Shown here one piece after another: positions 37,906 through 47,927 of a stretch of DNA of 64,000 nucleotides. Position numbers and translations under genes: made by a program. The stretch's first letter is position 1; each line of letters begins with the position of its first letter. This DNA is from Clostridium tunisiense TJ (GTDB taxonomy: Bacteria; Bacillota; Clostridia; Clostridiales; Clostridiaceae): positions 186,001-250,000 of the forward strand of contig NZ_AMQH01000012.1 in NCBI RefSeq assembly GCF_000300195.1, given 5' to 3'. Below the pieces are notes generated by a model. It was not told where the DNA came from. It saw only the letters and a program-made list of their open reading frames with translations, and did no database searches.

Positions 37906-38724
37906 ATGGATTTATTAAAAAGAATAGAAGAAGCAAAAGCATTTATTCTTAGCAAGCACAGCAAAGAAATTCAGGCTGCCATAATACTTGGAAGTGGATT
38001 AGGTGGAATTGTAAAGGATATTGAAAATCAAAAGGTTATCAAATACTCTGAGATTCCAGGTTTTCCAGAATCCACTGTAAAGGGCCATGCTGGAGAAATT
38101 ATAATAGGTGAATTATGTGGAAAAACAGTTCTTGCAATGAATGGTAGATTCCATTACTATGAGGGCTATGATATGCAAACTGTAACTTTTCCAGTGAGAG
38201 TTATTAAAGCCTTAGGCATTGAGAATATAATTATTACTAATGCAGCTGGGGGAATGAATCCTAATTTTGAACCAGGGGATTTAATGATAATTACAGATCA
38301 TATTAATATGATGGGAGCCAATCCTTTAATAGGAGCAAATTATGAAGAACTAGGACCAAGATTTCCTGACATGTCTTCAGCCTATAATAAACAATTAATA
38401 GAATTAGCCTTAAGCAGTGCAAAAGCTTTAAATATTAAAGTACAGCAAGGAGTTTACTGCCCTGTTTCAGGACCAACTTATGAAACTGCAGCAGAACTTA
38501 AGATGTTAAGATTAATTGGTGGAGATGCAGTTGGAATGTCTACAGTTCCAGAAGTTATTGTTGCTAACCATATGTCCATGAAAGTTTTAGGAATTTCATG
38601 TATAACAGATATGGCAATAGGAGATAACTTAGAACCACTTGATCACTCTAGAGTAGTGGAAACAGCAAATAAGGCAATGGCTAAATTTATATCCCTAGTA
38701 AAAGAAATAATAGAAAAAATGTAG
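37906..38724 (+). CDS. Purine-nucleoside phosphorylase (second copy)
   Basis: Same fold and motifs as the previous gene: IILGSGLGG, MNGRFHYYEGY, TNAAGGMN, ELKMLRLIGGDAVGMSTVPE. TNAAGG instead of TNACGG at the purine-site strand is the main visible active-site difference. 272 residues with its own GGGAGG site. Gene doubling here is common in clostridia. Confidence 0.94.
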   Translation: MDLLKRIEEAKAFILSKHSKEIQAAIILGSGLGGIVKDIENQKVIKYSEIPGFPESTVKGHAGEIIIGELCGKTVLAMNGRFHYYEGYDMQTVTFPVRVIKALGIENIIITNAAGGMNPNFEPGDLMIITDHINMMGANPLIGANYEELGPRFPDMSSAYNKQLIELALSSAKALNIKVQQGVYCPVSGPTYETAAELKMLRLIGGDAVGMSTVPEVIVANHMSMKVLGISCITDMAIGDNLEPLDHSRVVETANKAMAKFISLVKEIIEKM

Positions 38725-38827
38725 GATTTATTTTTTTAATTATATATATTAAGGCAAAAAATTCATTCAACTTATAATATAAAAGAAGGTTGGATCATTT
38801 AATTATGTATGTTTAGATAGGAGGTGG

Positions 38828-40162
38828 ATGTTTTTAGATTTTCTAAAAACAATTACTATGAGAATGTATGATTTAATATTAAAAAAGAGAAATGGCAAGG
38901 AATTAACAACAGAAGAAATAAACTATTTCATAGAACAATATACTAATGGTGAAATTCCAGATTATCAGGTATCTGCTTTATTAATGGCAATTTACTTTCA
39001 AAAAATGAATGGAAGAGAAACTGCTGATTTAACTATGGCAATGGTTAATTCAGGAGATACCCTTAACTTAAGTGAAATTAATGGAATTAAAGTTGATAAG
39101 CATAGTACTGGGGGAGTAGGTGACACTACAACTTTAGTGTTAGGACCTATGGTTGCTGCTTTAGGTGTTCCAGTAGCTAAGATGTCTGGAAGAGGGCTTG
39201 GACATACAGGCGGAACTATAGATAAGCTTGAATCCTTTAAAGGCTTCTCAGTTGAAATGCCAAGGGAGAAATTTATAAATAACGTAAATAACATTAAGAT
39301 TGCTGTTGGTGGTCAAACAGGTGAATTAGCGCCTGCAGACAAAAAACTTTATGCCCTTAGAGATGTTACTGGAACTGTTGATAATGTTTCCCTTATAGCT
39401 TCAAGTATAATGAGCAAAAAAATTGCAGCAGGGGCAGATTGCATAGTTTTAGATGTTAAAGTTGGTGAAGGTGCCTTCATGAAGACACCAGAAGCTGCTC
39501 AGGAGTTGGCAGCTGAAATGGTGAGCATTGGAACTAATGTAGGTAGAAAAACAGTAGCTATAATTTCAGATATGGATCAACCCTTAGGTCTTGGAATTGG
39601 AAATGCCTTAGAAGTTGAAGAAGCTATAAATACCTTAAAAGGAAATGGACCTAAAGACTTAGTAGAACTTTGCTTAACTTTGGGAAGCTACATGGTTACC
39701 TTAGCTGGTGCAGCAAAGAATGTAGAGGAAGCAAGAGCTAAGCTTGAAGAAACTATAACCTCAGGAGCTGCAATAGCTAAATTAAAAGAATTTGTTAAAG
39801 CTCAGGGCGGAGATACCGCTTGTATTGATGATACAAATTTACTTCCTAAAGCAAAATACATAATTCCTGTATTAGCAGATAAAGATGGAGTTGTTGAAAA
39901 AATACATGCAGAAAGTATTGGGTTAATTGCAATGGAACTTGGTGCAGGAAGAGCAACTAAGGATAGTGTAATTGATTTAGCAGTGGGAATTGTTCTTAAT
40001 AAGAAAAGAGGAGAACAGGTAGTTAAGGGCGATGTAATAGCTTATATACACAGCAATGATGAAAATAACATAGAAAAAGCTAAAAAGGATATTTTAAATA
40101 ACTATGTAATTTCTCCAAATTATGTAGATAATATTCCTCTAATACATCATATAGTAGATTAG
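38828..40162 (+). CDS. pdp: Pyrimidine-nucleoside phosphorylase
   Basis: Splits uridine and thymidine with phosphate. The signature [17 protein letters not shown], the KHSTGGVGD phosphate loop and the C-terminal PYNP domain are intact; 434-444 residues. The family normally starts MRMYDLI, which would be ATG 38858, but the only ribosome site, AGGAGGTGG, lies just before ATG 38828. Between them a TTTTTAG/CTAAAAA hairpin could fold and bring the site near 38858, so the start is unsettled. Confidence 0.92.
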   Translation: MFLDFLKTITMRMYDLILKKRNGKELTTEEINYFIEQYTNGEIPDYQVSALLMAIYFQKMNGRETADLTMAMVNSGDTLNLSEINGIKVDKHSTGGVGDTTTLVLGPMVAALGVPVAKMSGRGLGHTGGTIDKLESFKGFSVEMPREKFINNVNNIKIAVGGQTGELAPADKKLYALRDVTGTVDNVSLIASSIMSKKIAAGADCIVLDVKVGEGAFMKTPEAAQELAAEMVSIGTNVGRKTVAIISDMDQPLGLGIGNALEVEEAINTLKGNGPKDLVELCLTLGSYMVTLAGAAKNVEEARAKLEETITSGAAIAKLKEFVKAQGGDTACIDDTNLLPKAKYIIPVLADKDGVVEKIHAESIGLIAMELGAGRATKDSVIDLAVGIVLNKKRGEQVVKGDVIAYIHSNDENNIEKAKKDILNNYVISPNYVDNIPLIHHIVD

Positions 40163-40164
40163 TT

Positions 40165-40196
40165 AAAAAGTCAGATTTTTTAAATCTGACTTTTTA
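40165..40196 (+). terminator. Terminator after pdp
   Basis: AAAAAGTCAGATTT/AAATCTGACTTTTT perfect stem with a three-base loop and U-run within the arm. Confidence 0.92.
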
Positions 40197-40263
40197 TATT
40201 TTTGGATAATATGTGAGGCTTTAGGTAAAAATAATTCTATAAAAAATTATATGGAGGTAAGCT

Positions 40264-41463
40264 ATGAAAAAGAAAAGTGCAATATTTAGTTTATTACTAT
40301 CAATGATATTTTCACTACAACTTTTTGTGGTGCCTGTAAAGGCTTTCGAACCTAAGGCCAAGGAAAATGCTCCTAGTACAAACTCAGTAGGTTTTGAGCC
40401 AGATGCTAGGTCAGCACTATTAATAGAACCAACTTCAGGAAAAGTTCTTTATGAAAAAAATTCAAAGGAAAAATTTGCTCCTGCTTCTGTAACTAAGATA
40501 ATGACAATGTTATTAGCTATGGAAGCCATAGATAGTGGCAAGGTTAAACTAACTGATAAAATTGTTTGTAGTGAAAAAGTTAAATCTATGGGTGGAAGTA
40601 GTATGATTCTTGATACTGGCGAAGTTAGAACAGTAGAAGAAATTTTAAAAGGTATTGCAATAGCATCTGGAAATGATGCTGCAGTTGCTATGGCAGAATT
40701 TTTAGAGGGTAGTGAAGAAGCTTTTGTGGTTAAAATGAATGAAAAAGCTAAAGCTTTAGGTATGAATGATACAACCTTTAAAAACTGTACTGGGTTAGGT
40801 GCAGATGGGCATTTGTCTACTGCTAATGACATTGCACTAATGTCTATGGAATTACTTAAACATCCAACAATACTAAAATACTCATCAATTTATATGGAAA
40901 CAATAAGTGAGGGTAGAAAATCTCCTATAGAGCTTGTTAACCATAACAAGTTAGTAAGATTCTACAAGGGTTGTGATGGACTAAAAACAGGATTTACTCA
41001 AGAGGCAATGTACTGTATTTCAGCTACAGCAGTGAGAAATGATGTAAGAATGCTAGCTGTTATAATGGGAGCTCCAAGTTATAAACAAAGAAATGCAGAT
41101 GCTAGCAAACTTATGGATTATGGTTTTGCTAAGTTTGAAAGCAAGAATATTATTGCTAAAGACTCAGAAGTTGAAAAAGTTCCTTTAGATAAAAAAGGTG
41201 AAAAGTTCTATATAGCTAAGGCTAAAGATGATGTTAAAGTAACTATTGAAAGAGGAACAGAGAACCAAATAAATAAAAAAGTTACTATAGATCCAGACTT
41301 AAAGGGTATTAAAGAGGGAGATATAGTAGGATATTGCGAAATATATGTAGGAGATAATTTAATTAAGAAAATAGAACTATATAGTGATAGAGAAGTAAAA
41401 CAATCACAGTTCTTAAATAACATGAAGAATATCCTTACAGAAATTTTCGATAATGCTATATAA
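40264..41463 (+). CDS. dacF: Serine-type D-Ala-D-Ala carboxypeptidase (DacF/PBP5 family)
   Basis: Trims peptidoglycan stem peptides. A signal peptide (about 1-27) precedes the peptidase S11 domain: SVTKIM with the nucleophile serine in PASVTK, SGNDAA (SxN motif) and KTGFT (KTG motif). A C-terminal beta domain (PBP5_C) and an amphipathic membrane-binding helix (NNMKNILTEIFDNAI) follow. 399 residues. The place after pnp-pdp is that of dacF, a sporulation enzyme in Bacillus; no spoIIA genes follow here. Confidence 0.92.
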   Translation: MKKKSAIFSLLLSMIFSLQLFVVPVKAFEPKAKENAPSTNSVGFEPDARSALLIEPTSGKVLYEKNSKEKFAPASVTKIMTMLLAMEAIDSGKVKLTDKIVCSEKVKSMGGSSMILDTGEVRTVEEILKGIAIASGNDAAVAMAEFLEGSEEAFVVKMNEKAKALGMNDTTFKNCTGLGADGHLSTANDIALMSMELLKHPTILKYSSIYMETISEGRKSPIELVNHNKLVRFYKGCDGLKTGFTQEAMYCISATAVRNDVRMLAVIMGAPSYKQRNADASKLMDYGFAKFESKNIIAKDSEVEKVPLDKKGEKFYIAKAKDDVKVTIERGTENQINKKVTIDPDLKGIKEGDIVGYCEIYVGDNLIKKIELYSDREVKQSQFLNNMKNILTEIFDNAI

Positions 41464-41688
41464 TCCATGCACATATGGAGGGCACAATAATATTCTTAAC
41501 GAAAAATCTTTTGATTAGGGGTATGAATAAAATGCTTAATAGAAATTAAGCTTCAAGAAAGTTCATTTATTGTAACTTGATAACAGTAAGTTGGATGAAA
41601 GGATTTTAAGTTGCCTATAGAAAGAAAGTTTCTTTAATGTGCCTTTATAACTAATGTTTAAAATAGCGGTTTAACTTAATGCATATTT

Positions 41689-41725
41689 AAAACTCCTAGG
41701 GTGTAAAACTAGGAGTTTTGTTTTG
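41689..41725 (+). terminator. Hairpin terminator about 225 bases after dacF
   Basis: AAAACTCCTAG/CTAGGAGTTTT stem followed by GTTTTG. The sequence between the dacF stop and this hairpin shows no gene. Confidence 0.8.
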
Positions 41726-41854
41726 TGAAAAAACTGTATCATTTATGGATTTTTAAAGTCCTAAATAAAATGAATTCAAAGAAAACAATCAATTGCATAT
41801 AGGAACCCTTGTCATACCTCTTAACGTCTAAGTGCTAGTTCAATTCTTGTAAAG

Positions 41855-41975
41855 ATTAAATAATGAATAAGTTCATCTTGTGAAGATACATTGGAAGCAG
41901 CTTTGGGATAAACAAAGGTATCTTTGTGTACAAACCGCATTTTTTACACTAAAGCACTTACCCTAGGCTGAGCAA
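41855..41975 (+). repeat. Dispersed intergenic repeat copy between dacF and scpA
   Basis: TTAAATAATGAATAAGTTCATC, then TTGGAAGCAG, then an ACAAAG-GTAT-CTTTGT hairpin. It aligns with 46205-46300 on the same strand and with 33841-33940 on the opposite strand. The rest of the gap up to 42271 holds no recognisable gene. Confidence 0.65.
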
Positions 41976-42271
41976 TTTGCAAGGCTGGTCAATAGCCCTT
42001 TAAAGAAGAAGGCAGATTTAAAGATTCCAAAAAGTTGTTAAAGTAATATACAGTTACTCATTAGATTTAAGATGAATTTTATAAAAAAATAAGTTATAAT
42101 AAAATGAAACTTTAATATAGGCTTTTCACATCAAAGCTTAGTGTATCATGTACAAAAGCCTTGGGGAAACTTAGTTTAGTTAATCCTTAAGGTGTTTTCT
42201 AACTTTAATTATCCATATAAAAACTTAATCATGCATATATTAAAGAAATTTATCTAATTAGGGAGTTTAAT

Positions 42272-43012
42272 ATGTCACTTAGTATTAAAATAACAAATTT
42301 TGAAGGGCCTTTTGATTTACTATTGCATTTAATTAAAAAAAATGAAATGGATATATATAATATTAAGATTTTAGAAATTACAAATCAATATTTAGATTAT
42401 TTAAAAGAAATGAAACATATGGACTTGGATATAACCTCAGAATTTATAGTTATTGCAGCCACTTTAATAGAAATTAAATCTAAGATTTTATTACCTAAAC
42501 CTAAAATTGAAAATGAAGAAGAAAATGAAGTGGATGCAACAAAAGAGTTAATAGACAAGATATTACTATATAAGAAGTTTAAAGTAGCTGCGGAATTTTT
42601 CCTTGAAAGAGAAAAAGAGACAGGGATAATGTTTAGCAAAAAACCTGAGATTATTGAAGAAAAAAATCACAAAGAAACCACAGCGGATTTACTGAAAAAC
42701 ATTACTATGTTAGATTTGTATAATTTATACAATGAATTAATGAATAACTACTTAAGCAAAATTAACACAGAAGCAACCATTGAAGATAAAATCAAAATGG
42801 AAGTTTATAAAATAGAAGATAAGATGGATGAGCTTAAAAATATTATGAATATAAATCCTAAAGTTCACTTTACTAACATTTTGATGAGCTACAAGAGTAA
42901 AACGGAGGTTATCGTAACCTTTTTAGCATTATTAGAACTTATTAAATTAAAAAATGTAAAAGTAATTCAAGAAGGTAATTTTAAAGATATTTATATAGAA
43001 AGGATTGAATAG
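42272..43012 (+). CDS. scpA: Segregation and condensation protein A
   Basis: Kleisin subunit that bridges the two SMC heads in the bacterial condensin. The N-terminal signature FEGPFDLLLHLIKKNEMDIY and the C-terminal winged helix (VIVTFLALLELIKL) are complete; 246 residues. Two bases separate it from scpB. Confidence 0.95.
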   Translation: MSLSIKITNFEGPFDLLLHLIKKNEMDIYNIKILEITNQYLDYLKEMKHMDLDITSEFIVIAATLIEIKSKILLPKPKIENEEENEVDATKELIDKILLYKKFKVAAEFFLEREKETGIMFSKKPEIIEEKNHKETTADLLKNITMLDLYNLYNELMNNYLSKINTEATIEDKIKMEVYKIEDKMDELKNIMNINPKVHFTNILMSYKSKTEVIVTFLALLELIKLKNVKVIQEGNFKDIYIERIE

Positions 43013-43013
43013 C

Positions 43014-43604
43014 GTGGATGAAGTTACTTTAGAACAATTAGAAATTGAAGACACTTCCTATAAGAATGTTTATTATTCAATAATAGAGTCCTTATTATTT
43101 ACTAGTGGAGATCCATTACATATTAATACCATAGCCTCAATTATTGAGGGATCCATAGAGTTTACTGAAAAGCTTATGGATGACCTAACAAAGGATCTTG
43201 AAGAAGATAAAAGTAGAGGGGTAAGGATAATCAACACTAATAGCGAATATCAAATGGTTACTAAGCCAGCAAATAGTGAACATATACAAAAACTTTTAAA
43301 AACTAATATAAGACAATCCTTATCAAGAGCAGCTTTAGAAACTCTTGCTATAATTGCCTACAAACAACCAATTACTAGGGTTGAAATAGAAGAAATCAGA
43401 GGAGTAAAAAGTGATAGAGCAATAACTACTCTTGTTGAAAAAAGTTTAATAAAAGAAATTGGTAAAAAGGAAGTAGTAGGAAGACCAAATTTGTATAGCA
43501 CTACAGATGAATTCTTGAAACACTTTAATTTTAACAATTTAGATCAACTGCCATCCTTAGAGGACTTTGTAAAAGATATTGACATGGATAATGAAACTCT
43601 TTAG
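43014..43604 (+). CDS. scpB: Segregation and condensation protein B
   Basis: Winged-helix kite protein that binds ScpA in the SMC complex. Conserved IESLLFTSGDPL and ALETLAIIAYKQPITRVEIEEIRGV. The GTG at 43014 is chosen: AAGGA is nine bases upstream, while the in-frame TTG at 43005 directly follows that site. 196 residues. Confidence 0.94.
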   Translation: MDEVTLEQLEIEDTSYKNVYYSIIESLLFTSGDPLHINTIASIIEGSIEFTEKLMDDLTKDLEEDKSRGVRIINTNSEYQMVTKPANSEHIQKLLKTNIRQSLSRAALETLAIIAYKQPITRVEIEEIRGVKSDRAITTLVEKSLIKEIGKKEVVGRPNLYSTTDEFLKHFNFNNLDQLPSLEDFVKDIDMDNETL

Positions 43605-43766
43605 CCTATAGAAGACAATAATGAGACATAACTTAATTTTTATGTGTAAACTTGTTAAACTGATTAGAGTTTTAACCCAATAAACCATAAGCATCTTTTC
43701 TTTATCAAAGTGCATATGATTTAGTTTGCTTTCAAAACTTTTGATTTTGATAAATTTAATAGGCAT

Positions 43767-43806
43767 ACAATTAAAAGACTGTTTTAATTCAGTCTTTTAA
43801 TTGTAT
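43767..43806. terminator. Bidirectional terminator between scpB and ytfJ
   Basis: Long stem ACAATTAAAAGACTG/CAGTCTTTTAATTGT with an eight-base loop, serving two converging transcripts. Confidence 0.9.
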
Positions 43807-43814
43807 TTATGGTG

Positions 43815-44288
43815 TTATTCCGCTGGATCACATGGATCAAAAGGTACTGTTCCCTTTGAAGGATCTTTTACAATAGTTTCGGCACAGCATTCTTTATCAT
43901 CCTCGTTATCTTTATCCTTCTTAAACATATCTTTAAACATATCCATAAGTTGAGGTATTGTGTCAACAATTTTGTCATAAGTACTATGTTGATCCACTGG
44001 AAGCATTCTTATTGAATCGCCTCTTACCACTAGGAAACCTACTGGTCTAATTGATATACCTGCTCCTGACCCCCCACCAAAAGGATGTCTGCTAGCTTTT
44101 TCAACTTCTCTTATGTTTTCAAATTCTGTTCCCCCTGAGGCAAAGCCAAAAGAAACCTTTGAAATAGGGATTATTACTGTTCCATCATAAGCAGTGACAG
44201 GCTCACCTACCACTGTATTAACATCAATCATATCTTTAATGCTTTCCATTGTGCTTTTCATTAAATTTTCTATTGGATGATTATCCAT
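43815..44288 (-). CDS. ytfJ: Sporulation protein YtfJ (GerW family)
   Basis: 157 residues with the family hallmarks: N-terminal HPIENLMKSTMESIKDMID, GYD/YDGTVIIPISKVSFGFASGG, and the glycine-rich GGGSGAGISIRPVGFLV. In Bacillus the homologue GerW is needed for germination with some germinants. The C-terminal tail here is acidic, cysteine-containing and looks variable. It overlaps the upstream DUF2953 gene by eight bases. Confidence 0.94.
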   Translation of the reverse strand: MDNHPIENLMKSTMESIKDMIDVNTVVGEPVTAYDGTVIIPISKVSFGFASGGTEFENIREVEKASRHPFGGGSGAGISIRPVGFLVVRGDSIRMLPVDQHSTYDKIVDTIPQLMDMFKDMFKKDKDNEDDKECCAETIVKDPSKGTVPFDPCDPAE

Positions 44289-44871
44289 TTTGAACTTCCT
44301 CCTTATATTTAGCTTTAGGTACTTTTAATTTTCTTGACCCAAATTTTAGATTGTAGATAATAATAATGCATATATAGATAAGTTTTGCAAAATTAATGAA
44401 AATTATACTATTTATTTCAAAATTAAAGTAAAAATTGTTATATGTGGGTTTTATTTCTGACTTAAAATCCTTTAAATTAAAAAATAAGCTTAAACCACTA
44501 GAAATAAAACTAGTAAATTGATGTAGCAAACCGTATAAAACAGCTGTATGAGCAGCATCTTCTAAAGCATAGTTAATATTAAATTTTATTTTAAGAGATA
44601 ATTTAAATTTATTTTTTCTTAGTATAGTTATAATTTTTTTAGCATTGTGCGGATTTACCAAATCTTTATGTATAATATCCTCTTCAATTTTTTCATTAGC
44701 TTTAATTGAAGCTTTTTTTATTTTTTTCTTCATTCTTCTAGTTACATTAATTTCTTTTCCATATATTTTTAAGTGAGCTTTTTTACCAGAATAATTCAGT
44801 GTTATTTTGAGAGGAATAGGTAACAATAATATTGTTAATATTATAAATAAAATTACAAACAAAGTTTTCAA
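44281..44871 (-). CDS. DUF2953 membrane protein, probable TTG start
   Basis: One N-terminal transmembrane helix (FVILFIILTILLLPIPLKI) followed by a basic domain and a C-terminal hydrophobic stretch, as in DUF2953 proteins that accompany YtfJ in spore formers. An upstream ATG at 44949 is in frame, but GGAGGG (44878-44883) sits six bases before TTG 44871, which gives a normal N-terminus and 196-197 residues. Function unknown. Confidence 0.85.
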   Translation of the reverse strand: MKTLFVILFIILTILLLPIPLKITLNYSGKKAHLKIYGKEINVTRRMKKKIKKASIKANEKIEEDIIHKDLVNPHNAKKIITILRKNKFKLSLKIKFNINYALEDAAHTAVLYGLLHQFTSFISSGLSLFFNLKDFKSEIKPTYNNFYFNFEINSIIFINFAKLIYICIIIIYNLKFGSRKLKVPKAKYKEEVQNG

Positions 44872-44976
44872 AATTAGCCCTCCAAAAATTTTATATTTAA
44901 TATTATATCCATTAAAGTATGGTGTATACAAAATTGGTAATTTTATCATGTTAAATTTGATGTAAGGAGTGAAATT

Positions 44977-46080
44977 ATGAAAAATAAATTTTTAAAGTTT
45001 TACTCAGTGCTTATTATGGTTTTTTTATTAACTAGTTTTTCAACTGAAGTTTATAGTAAGCCTTTGCGAGTTAATGCAGTATCAGCTATTGCTATTGATG
45101 GTAATACTGGCATAGTTTTATTTGATCAAAATAGTCATAAGGTTATTCCTATGGCTAGTACCACAAAAATCATAACTTGTTTAGTAGCACTGAAATATGG
45201 AGATTTGGAACAGAAGTTTGAAATATCCAAAAATGCGGCTTCAATTAGAGGTTCCAAGGTGGGATACAAAAGCGGGGAAAAGATTTCTTTAAAAGAACTA
45301 CTACACGGGCTAATGCTAAAATCAGGAAATGATTGTGCTATTGCAATTGCAGAAGGACTCAGTGGATCTATTGAGAATTTTTGCAAACTAATGAATGAAT
45401 ATGCACTTGAAATTGGTCTTATGGATAGCCATTTTGAATCACCTCATGGTCTGGATAGTATGTACCACTATTCCTCAGCTTATGATTTAGCTATCGCAAC
45501 TATGAAGGCTAAAGAAATAAAAGAGTTTAATGATATTGTTTCAGCAAAATTAGTTGATGGTGTGGAAAATGGATTTACTAGAAGTTTTCAAAACATAAAT
45601 AAAATCTTATATCAAGTCCCAGAAGCTAATGGCGTCAAGACTGGATATACAGGAAATGCAGGAAAGTGCTTGGTAAGTTCTATTAAATATGAAAATAGTG
45701 ACATTATAATTGTAACTTTAAATTGTAATAATAGATGGGAAGAAACAAAAAGAATTTATGACTTTGTAAAGGAAAACTATAATTTTGAAAAAATAGTTTC
45801 TAAAGATGAAGTTTTAGGTCAAGTTTGTGTTAAAAACGAAAAAAATAAAGTGGATCTTATTAGCTCAAAAGATATTGTAGTTCCAGTTAGAAAAAATCAA
45901 GTTATAAATAAAGAGATACAAATTCCTAAACAGCCTTTAAAAAAGGCTATAAAAAAAGATGACAATATAGGTATGTTACTAGTTACTAGTGAAAAGGAAG
46001 TGCTTATGAAGTATCCCTTAAGGGCTAAAGATAGCTTTGAAAGTAAGAGCATGATTGAATATATTAAAGATGTTTTTTAA
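44977..46080 (+). CDS. Second serine-type D-Ala-D-Ala carboxypeptidase
   Basis: Peptidase S11 protein, 367 residues, with a signal peptide (about 1-27), MASTTKI (nucleophile serine), SGNDCA (SxN) and KTGYT (KTG). The C-terminal region is shorter than in PBP5. It is divergent from the DUF2953/ytfJ pair. About 30 percent like the DacF protein at 40264, so a paralogue with perhaps a different timing. Confidence 0.92.
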   Translation: MKNKFLKFYSVLIMVFLLTSFSTEVYSKPLRVNAVSAIAIDGNTGIVLFDQNSHKVIPMASTTKIITCLVALKYGDLEQKFEISKNAASIRGSKVGYKSGEKISLKELLHGLMLKSGNDCAIAIAEGLSGSIENFCKLMNEYALEIGLMDSHFESPHGLDSMYHYSSAYDLAIATMKAKEIKEFNDIVSAKLVDGVENGFTRSFQNINKILYQVPEANGVKTGYTGNAGKCLVSSIKYENSDIIIVTLNCNNRWEETKRIYDFVKENYNFEKIVSKDEVLGQVCVKNEKNKVDLISSKDIVVPVRKNQVINKEIQIPKQPLKKAIKKDDNIGMLLVTSEKEVLMKYPLRAKDSFESKSMIEYIKDVF

Positions 46081-46420
46081 TATAAAAATCTATAAGTTGT
46101 AACAGTATTCTTACATTACTTAATAAATTAAAAGCAAGTTGTATGAAAGAGAGTGCAAAAGTAGGGTTATTATTAGTGGAGTTTCTTTATTACATCCTAT
46201 ATATTAAATAATCAACAAGTTCATTCTGTTAACAACTTTGGAAGCAGATTTAAACTAAACAAATGGAGTGTGTGAACAAATATACATTTGTTACGCCAAA
46301 GTAACTTATCTAAACTGAGTAACTACCACTTTAGAAGGTGGAAGCTTTAAAGCTTCTAAAATGTTATTAAAATTTGTTTATCAAAGCAGTTTAAAGAATA
46401 GGTGTATACTTCAATAATTA
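46081..46420 (-). repeat. Long copy of the dispersed intergenic repeat
   Basis: This copy joins two blocks seen separately elsewhere: 46081-46205 is the reverse complement of the 31105-31230 block, and 46205-46320 matches the 41855 block, with AACAAA-TATACA-TTTGTT in place of the ACAAAG/CTTTGT hairpin. That suggests a full element of roughly 300 bases. No coding frame. Confidence 0.65.
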
Positions 46421-46435
46421 TAAATATGAAGGAAA

Positions 46436-46476
46436 AATAAGCTGTTAACAATCAATTGTTAGCAGCTTATTTTATT
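46436..46476 (+). terminator. Terminator-like hairpin in the gap before the PyrK-like gene
   Basis: AATAAGCTGTTAACAAT/ATTGTTAGCAGCTTATT stem with a two-base loop followed by TTATT. From here to 46931 no gene is seen; a small CCCTAG/CTAGGG hairpin lies at about 46520-46535. Confidence 0.75.
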
Positions 46477-46931
46477 ATATAGGAAACTCAATTTTTGTGT
46501 TAAAAAAGTGCCTCAAAGCCCTAGAAATACTAGGGTTCAACATGAGTAAAAATATGCAAGTAGTTGCTGGTTATTTAAAAGGTCATGTGAATACACGCTT
46601 TTGTTCTGTGAAATTTTAATGGCATAAATTTATAATATGTAAGAGTTTTAAAGAATTATATGGACTATTTTTAAAAAATATAAAACACTGGCCCTGGCTA
46701 TAGAGTTAAATTCATAAGAGTTAATAAGAAATATAGGCTACTAGGAAGGGTTTTATTTAACTTGTTTCTAAAGCTTGGAGTTAATTCCAAGGTAGTTTTA
46801 TGTAAAGGTTAAGATTTCATTTAGGGTACTAAAGCCCATAACTATAATAGCCTAGGTTAACTATTGGTTTGCAGTAACATTTATAAGGAACTTAAATATT
46901 CTAATAGTATAGTAAGCTAGGAGGGCTAAGC

Positions 46932-47927
46932 ATGAGTTATGAACCATATAATTGCATAGATTGTGGCAGTGAATATTGTCCGTGTCATCTAGCTGAGTCA
47001 GGTAATTGTATTTTGTGCTCTCATTTAGATGGTAAGGACTTTTGTGACTGTTGTAATTGGAACGGAGTTTGCATCTATCAAGAGTTTGTTCAAAATAATT
47101 TCAAGGCGAAGGCAGGAAGAAAGTATCAATGCTGTAAAATCCTTAGTAAAGAAAAAATAGAAGACAAAATGTTAACTTTTAAAATAAAGGTTAGTGACAA
47201 GTTGATAAGTGATTTAGTAAATCCAGGTTCCTTTGTATTTGTAAGAAGACCAGATTGTGGATCTACCTTCGATACTCCTATATGCGTTATGAACTGTGAT
47301 ACCGCAGAGGAAACTATTACCCTAACTATGGAGATAAAAGGGGTAAAAACTAAGACCTTAGATGAATTAGAGGTTGGACAAAATATATTTGTGAAAGGTC
47401 CATTTTGGAACGGAATATTAGGACTTAAAGCCCTTTTAGAAACAAAGAACAAGGTTTGTTTACTTATTGCAAGGGGAATAGGTCAAGCTCCTATGGTACC
47501 AGTAATCGAAAGATTAAAACAAAATGGTAATGAAATAATAGTGATTGTTGATAAAAAGCCCTTTGAGAATATTTTTATTCAGGATATCTTGAAGCACAAC
47601 GATTGTCAGGTATTAGAATGTAATACTTTACTTCAAGGTGGAATTTTAAGCCAGGAGTGTAGAAAACTTCTTTGGGAAATTATTTCAACTAAAGATATAT
47701 CACTAGTTCACTGTGATGGAGCAGATATTCTTAATTATCAAGTAATGAAAATTGTAGAATCACTAAATAAAAAAATTCACTTTTCTTGCTGTAACAATGA
47801 GAAAATGTGCTGTGGTGAAGGAGTATGTGGGTGCTGCACAATTATGAACAATGATGAAAAGTTAAGAAGACTTTGTAAGATGCAAACTGACCCTAAATAT
47901 GTATTTGAAGGGAGGCGACTATTTTGA
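46932..47927 (+). CDS. PyrK-like FAD/NAD-binding iron-sulfur reductase subunit
   Basis: 331 residues. A cysteine-rich N-terminus (CIDCGSEYCPC ... CILC ... CDCCNWNGVC, about 9-45) precedes a ferredoxin-reductase-type FAD domain, an NAD domain (LLIARGIGQAPM) and a C-terminal [2Fe-2S] site (CCGEGVCGCC). This is the layout of sulfide/dihydroorotate dehydrogenase electron-transfer subunits. It is translationally coupled to the flavin oxidoreductase gene that follows, so the two probably formed one enzyme, now broken. Confidence 0.88.
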   Translation: MSYEPYNCIDCGSEYCPCHLAESGNCILCSHLDGKDFCDCCNWNGVCIYQEFVQNNFKAKAGRKYQCCKILSKEKIEDKMLTFKIKVSDKLISDLVNPGSFVFVRRPDCGSTFDTPICVMNCDTAEETITLTMEIKGVKTKTLDELEVGQNIFVKGPFWNGILGLKALLETKNKVCLLIARGIGQAPMVPVIERLKQNGNEIIVIVDKKPFENIFIQDILKHNDCQVLECNTLLQGGILSQECRKLLWEIISTKDISLVHCDGADILNYQVMKIVESLNKKIHFSCCNNEKMCCGEGVCGCCTIMNNDEKLRRLCKMQTDPKYVFEGRRLF

